The position numbers and the translations under genes are program-made. A stretch of 18,979 nucleotides of DNA from Akkermansiaceae bacterium UBA4145 (GTDB lineage Bacteria; Verrucomicrobiota; Verrucomicrobiia; Verrucomicrobiales; Akkermansiaceae). Shown in pieces: positions 16,393 to 18,979 of the stretch. Under the pieces are notes generated by a model. The model was not told the origin of the DNA and searched no databases. It saw only the letters and a program-made list of their open reading frames with translations. The DNA lies in the NCBI GenBank assembly GCA_002380675.1, contig DFWB01000346.1, positions 22,254 through 41,232 of the forward strand, in the 5' to 3' direction. The stretch's first letter is position 1. The number at the start of each line of letters is the position of its first letter.

Positions 16393-17151
16393 TTATCGAG
16401 GTTGGTTTTCGGTCAGAACCGGGAATTGTGCTGAGACCCTGAGCGGATCAGGTGGTGCGAGTGGGAGTGGATTCCCATCGGGATCTTGGTAATTCTCAAA
16501 GGCTAGGGGTACTACGGTCAGGCACAATTGAGGTTCCTTGGCAGTGCCAGTTCTTGAGGCATGCAGGATGAGAGCCCTGTGCTCGAGGTATTTCAAAGTA
16601 AGCTGGTGTCCGACGGGGTAGAATGAATTGGTTTCGGGTGTATCCAAGGGTAGGAGAAGCTCCAGGATCACCGGATAGGGACTTGGTTCCGCCAGTTCGT
16701 CGGCGAGGACGATGGCCTCGAACCGGCAGGCCATTCCGGGGTAAAACAAGTCTGCCTCCGTGAGTTGGCGACTACTTGTGAGCTGGTAGGTCCCTTCAAC
16801 GTAGTGAACAACCTCTGGCTTGGTAAAGTTTGTGATGTAGTTCCGCTTGAAATGAAGGTTGTGAGCGGCCAACTGAGCACTGGAGAGAGAGTAAAATTTT
16901 GAAAGAAGTAACTGAGGATCTGCACTCGCACCCTCCGGGGCCTCGATTGGATCATAGGGTTGGACAGGGGAGATTCTGCCGAGCTTCCGGAGGGTTTCAT
17001 AATTCCATGGACGCTCGGGGACACTGAATAGAAAGAGACAGAAGCTCCAGCTAGCGACTGCAAACGCACCTGCAAGGAGCTGGGCAAGCATCCACCAGAA
17101 CCAGGGTGGACGGCGTTTGATAAATGTCTTCAACTCCTGAGACCTTGGCAT
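16393..17151 (-). CDS. Membrane-anchored protein of unknown function
   Basis: This 252-residue protein has one strong N-terminal membrane helix (about 18-43) after a basic segment KRRPPWFWW, consistent with an anchored protein whose bulk faces outside. The soluble part has proline-rich and beta-prone segments (ISPVQPYDPIEAPEG, HYVEGTYQLTSSRQLTEADL, YPVILELLLPLDTPETN) and a PLPLAPPDPLRV tail. It has only three cysteines, two in or near the anchor region, and no catalytic motif I can name. I do not recognise the family. The start ATG 17151 directly precedes the basic segment; no Shine-Dalgarno is present. It lies 161 bp downstream of the HesB/IscA gene on the same strand, so cotranscription is possible but not certain. 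Confidence 0.7.
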   Translation of the reverse strand: MPRSQELKTFIKRRPPWFWWMLAQLLAGAFAVASWSFCLFLFSVPERPWNYETLRKLGRISPVQPYDPIEAPEGASADPQLLLSKFYSLSSAQLAAHNLHFKRNYITNFTKPEVVHYVEGTYQLTSSRQLTEADLFYPGMACRFEAIVLADELAEPSPYPVILELLLPLDTPETNSFYPVGHQLTLKYLEHRALILHASRTGTAKEPQLCLTVVPLAFENYQDPDGNPLPLAPPDPLRVSAQFPVLTENQPR

Positions 17152-17260
17152 CAGCGGTGACGAGTTCGAGCTACGAGTCGGTGTGGTAAATGAATGGTGG
17201 GTCGAGGCAAGATGTCAGGCTGCAGCAAAGGGGAAACTACGGAGAAACCTGGCCCCATCA

Positions 17261-17275
17261 GCTCCGCGAAGGAGC
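17261..17275 (-). terminator. Small hairpin downstream of the HesB/IscA gene
   Basis: GCTCC-N5-GGAGC forms a 5-bp stem about 38 nt after the stop of the Fe-S carrier gene on the minus strand, with loop TTCGC. No T-run follows. It may attenuate readthrough into the downstream membrane-protein gene. The rest of 17152-17312 shows nothing. Confidence 0.25.
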
Positions 17276-17312
17276 CAGAAAGCGGAAGGCAGAAAGTCAT
17301 TGTGTGCGGCAT

Positions 17313-17693
17313 TCAGGAGCAGTTGCTTCCGTCGAGACTTGAATCGTAGTCCGGCTCAACACCTTCTTCTTTTGCTTCGAAAGAAGTGCCGCAACCACAT
17401 GAGCGTGCAGCATTCGGGTTCACAATCTTGAAGCCAGCGTCGGAAAGGTCACTCGAATAGTCGATATGACACCCTCTGAGGTGCTCGAGGCTATCCTGAG
17501 CAAGAAAGACTCGCACCCCGCTTTGTTCGATCACCTCGTCTCCCTCCGTCTTACTGGATACCTGCATGGTATATTGTAGGCCGGCACATCCGCCTCGTTG
17601 TACACCAAGCCTGAGGCCGGACTCATCGGAAGCCTTTTTGTCGATCAGAAGGGCCTTCAGTTCCTGGACGGCGATATCTGTGAGCGTAATCAT
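17313..17693 (-). CDS. HesB/IscA-family A-type iron-sulfur carrier
   Basis: This 126-residue A-type carrier receives and delivers Fe-S clusters to apoproteins in the cytoplasm. The three conserved cysteines are present: C36 in RGGCAGLQY and C99 and C101 in SCGCGTSF. The IDYSSDLSDAGFKIVNPNA segment before them is typical. An acidic C-terminal tail (EAKEEGVEPDYDSS, ending NCS) extends beyond the usual end of about 107 residues. The subgroup (IscA, SufA or ErpA) cannot be decided from this sequence alone; no isc or suf partner genes are next to it. The start ATG 17693 matches the usual MITLTDIA N-terminus. The GOGAT subunits nearby are Fe-S enzymes, but a direct functional link is speculative. 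Confidence 0.93.
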   Translation of the reverse strand: MITLTDIAVQELKALLIDKKASDESGLRLGVQRGGCAGLQYTMQVSSKTEGDEVIEQSGVRVFLAQDSLEHLRGCHIDYSSDLSDAGFKIVNPNAARSCGCGTSFEAKEEGVEPDYDSSLDGSNCS

Positions 17694-17955
17694 TAAACAG
17701 GCAGAGAAAGATGGGGGCGGGCTGAGAAATGTGCCAGCGCTTCTTTATGGTCGTGACGGATAAGAGGAATATTTGACAAGAACCGATGTGCAAGATTGGT
17801 TTAAACCTCAGGATACAAAGAGTAAATTTTAAAAACCTGGGGCTAATCTTCAAAGAGAGGCTCATTTATTTTGCGCATGGGCCGTGGGATCTCCCGCTTT
17901 CACGGAGCTCGTAATTTGAATCGGAGCGCGTGCCGAAAGCTTCTATGCTTATTCC
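17694..17955. promoter_or_regulatory. Divergent intergenic region between HesB/IscA gene and mutL
   Basis: This 262-bp AT-rich gap must carry both promoters. A perfect TTGACA lies at 17773-17778 on the plus strand, but no good -10 sits 16-18 bp downstream. A 10-bp palindrome GGTTTAAACC is at 17798-17807. On the minus strand TTGCAC-N16-TATTCC is a weak candidate for the Fe-S carrier gene. No RNA gene is seen. Confidence 0.35.
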
Positions 17956-18979
17956 ATGCCAGATGTCCGAGTCATGCCCGATGCCCTTGCCAGCCAGGTG
18001 GCCGCGGGGGAGGTTGTGGAGCGTCCGGCCAGTGTAGTGAAGGAGCTGGTGGAAAATAGTCTCGATGCCGGGTCGAATGAGTTGCGGGTCGAGAGCCAGC
18101 GTGGGGGAATAGCTCTCATCAAAGTGACTGATGACGGGTGTGGAATGGGGCGGGATGATGCGGTCTTGAGTTTGGAGCGACACGCAACCAGCAAGCTCCG
18201 AGAGAAAGAAGGGCTTAATGCGATAACGACGCTTGGGTTTCGAGGAGAGGCACTCCCCTCGATTGCCAGTGTATCCCGGTTTCGTTTGATGACCCGGATT
18301 CAGGATTCTGTTTCTGGAACAGCAATCATGGTGGAGGGAGGGCAGCTCAAGGACGTTTGTGAAGCAGGGTGCCCCCCGGGGACGACAGTCGAAGTCCGGG
18401 ATCTGTTTTATAACATCCCGGCTCGCCGGAAATTCTTACGAAGTGAGTCCACTGAGGCAGCCCATGTTGATTACCAGGTCAGGCTTCATGCGCTCTCAAG
18501 TCCGGGGACTCGATTCATATATCGAAAGGACGGAAAAGTCTCCTTTGACGTCCCTGCGACTGACGACAGAAGAGTTCGTATTGCAGACCTTGGCGGCCGA
18601 CAGAATCTCGCTAACCTGCGGGAAGTTTGCCGCCTCGAATATCCTGGTATGGCAGTCAGCGGATACCTCGGCTCCCCGGACGCTGCTCGAAAAAGCAGGA
18701 GGGGTCAGTATTTGTTTCTGAACGGGCGACCGGTCGAGGACCAGGTGGTCTGGCGGGCACTGGCAGAAGCCTGCCGCGGATCACTTCCGGGGGATCGCCA
18801 TCCAGCAGCTTGGCTTTGGCTTGAGATGGACCCTTTGCTTGTCGATGTAAATGTTCATCCCTCGAAGAGGGAGGTGAGGTTTCACCGGCCAGGGGACCTG
18901 CGGGCTCTTTTGCTGGAGGCTATCGGAGATGCCGTTAATAGAAAAGCGAGCTGCGGGCCAGGCGCTGCGCCTCTTTCAG
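17956..18979 (+). CDS. mutL: DNA mismatch repair protein MutL (partial, 5' part)
   Basis: The first 341 codons are present; the gene is cut by the right edge. MutL is a GHKL-type ATPase dimer that links MutS mismatch recognition to downstream repair. Visible are the N-terminus MPDVRVMPDALASQVAAGEV, then ERPASVVKELVENSLDAG (catalytic Glu and Mg-binding Asn), DDGCGM, RHATSK, GFRGEALPS (usually GFRGEALAS), LFYNIPARRKFL, and the transducer motifs LFLNGRPVED and DVNVHPSKREVRF. The frame is intact through all visible codons. ATG 17956 matches the family N-terminus; ATG 17974 is less likely. No Shine-Dalgarno precedes it. The C-terminal dimerisation and possible endonuclease domain is outside the window, so endonuclease capacity cannot be judged. 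Confidence 0.95.
   Translation, partial: MPDVRVMPDALASQVAAGEVVERPASVVKELVENSLDAGSNELRVESQRGGIALIKVTDDGCGMGRDDAVLSLERHATSKLREKEGLNAITTLGFRGEALPSIASVSRFRLMTRIQDSVSGTAIMVEGGQLKDVCEAGCPPGTTVEVRDLFYNIPARRKFLRSESTEAAHVDYQVRLHALSSPGTRFIYRKDGKVSFDVPATDDRRVRIADLGGRQNLANLREVCRLEYPGMAVSGYLGSPDAARKSRRGQYLFLNGRPVEDQVVWRALAEACRGSLPGDRHPAAWLWLEMDPLLVDVNVHPSKREVRFHRPGDLRALLLEAIGDAVNRKASCGPGAAPLS

Noticed and set aside
1..18979. Search by eye for CRISPR arrays, IS ends, integrase genes, tRNA or rRNA
   Set aside because: No regularly spaced direct repeats, terminal inverted repeats with a transposase, or tRNA T-loop motifs were found; all long stretches are covered by ordinary genes.

Overview
The window reads as an ordinary bacterial chromosome segment dominated by glutamate synthase (GOGAT) genes. 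There is no insertion sequence, integrase, phage gene, CRISPR array, rRNA or tRNA that I can support. The gene families (two GOGAT large subunits, a LapA-domain protein, a Hyi-family TIM barrel, a DUF4399 protein, lineage-restricted secreted proteins, an A-type Fe-S carrier, MutL) and the near-absence of Shine-Dalgarno sequences suggest a Verrucomicrobiota/PVC-type bacterium. That assignment is an inference from gene style, not a database match.

Left part, minus strand (6879 down to 1): a tightly packed run of gltB-like large subunit, small LapA-domain membrane protein, Hyi-family isomerase, and a secreted protein with the start of a C39-like cysteine-peptidase domain that runs off the left edge. 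Spacings are 4 bp, a 19-bp overlap (or 17-bp gap with an internal start) and 28 bp, so the four genes probably form one operon.

Centre, plus strand (7361 to 13629): a second, canonical gltB followed 98 bp later by gltD. The two gltB genes diverge from a 480-bp intergenic region holding several inverted repeats, a candidate promoter and a strong GC hairpin just upstream of the plus-strand gltB. Both large subunits keep the N-terminal Cys nucleophile, the FMN segment and the three 3Fe-4S cysteines. Neither shows the extra loop of ferredoxin-dependent enzymes, yet only one gltD is present. Whether the minus-strand paralogue shares GltD or uses another donor is the main biological question here.

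Right part (13816 to 18979): a secreted DUF4399 protein and an alpha/beta-hydrolase with an odd nucleophile elbow (minus). A secreted protein of unknown function (plus) has its start codon only 12 bp from that of the hydrolase. Then come a membrane-anchored unknown protein and a HesB/IscA-type Fe-S carrier (minus), and finally the first 341 codons of mutL (plus, cut by the right edge).

I did not find a clearly new defence, mobile or biosynthetic system. The most unusual signals are the divergent GOGAT duplication with its palindrome-bearing control region, the atypical operon partners of the orphan gltB, the general lack of Shine-Dalgarno sequences, and the altered hydrolase elbow.
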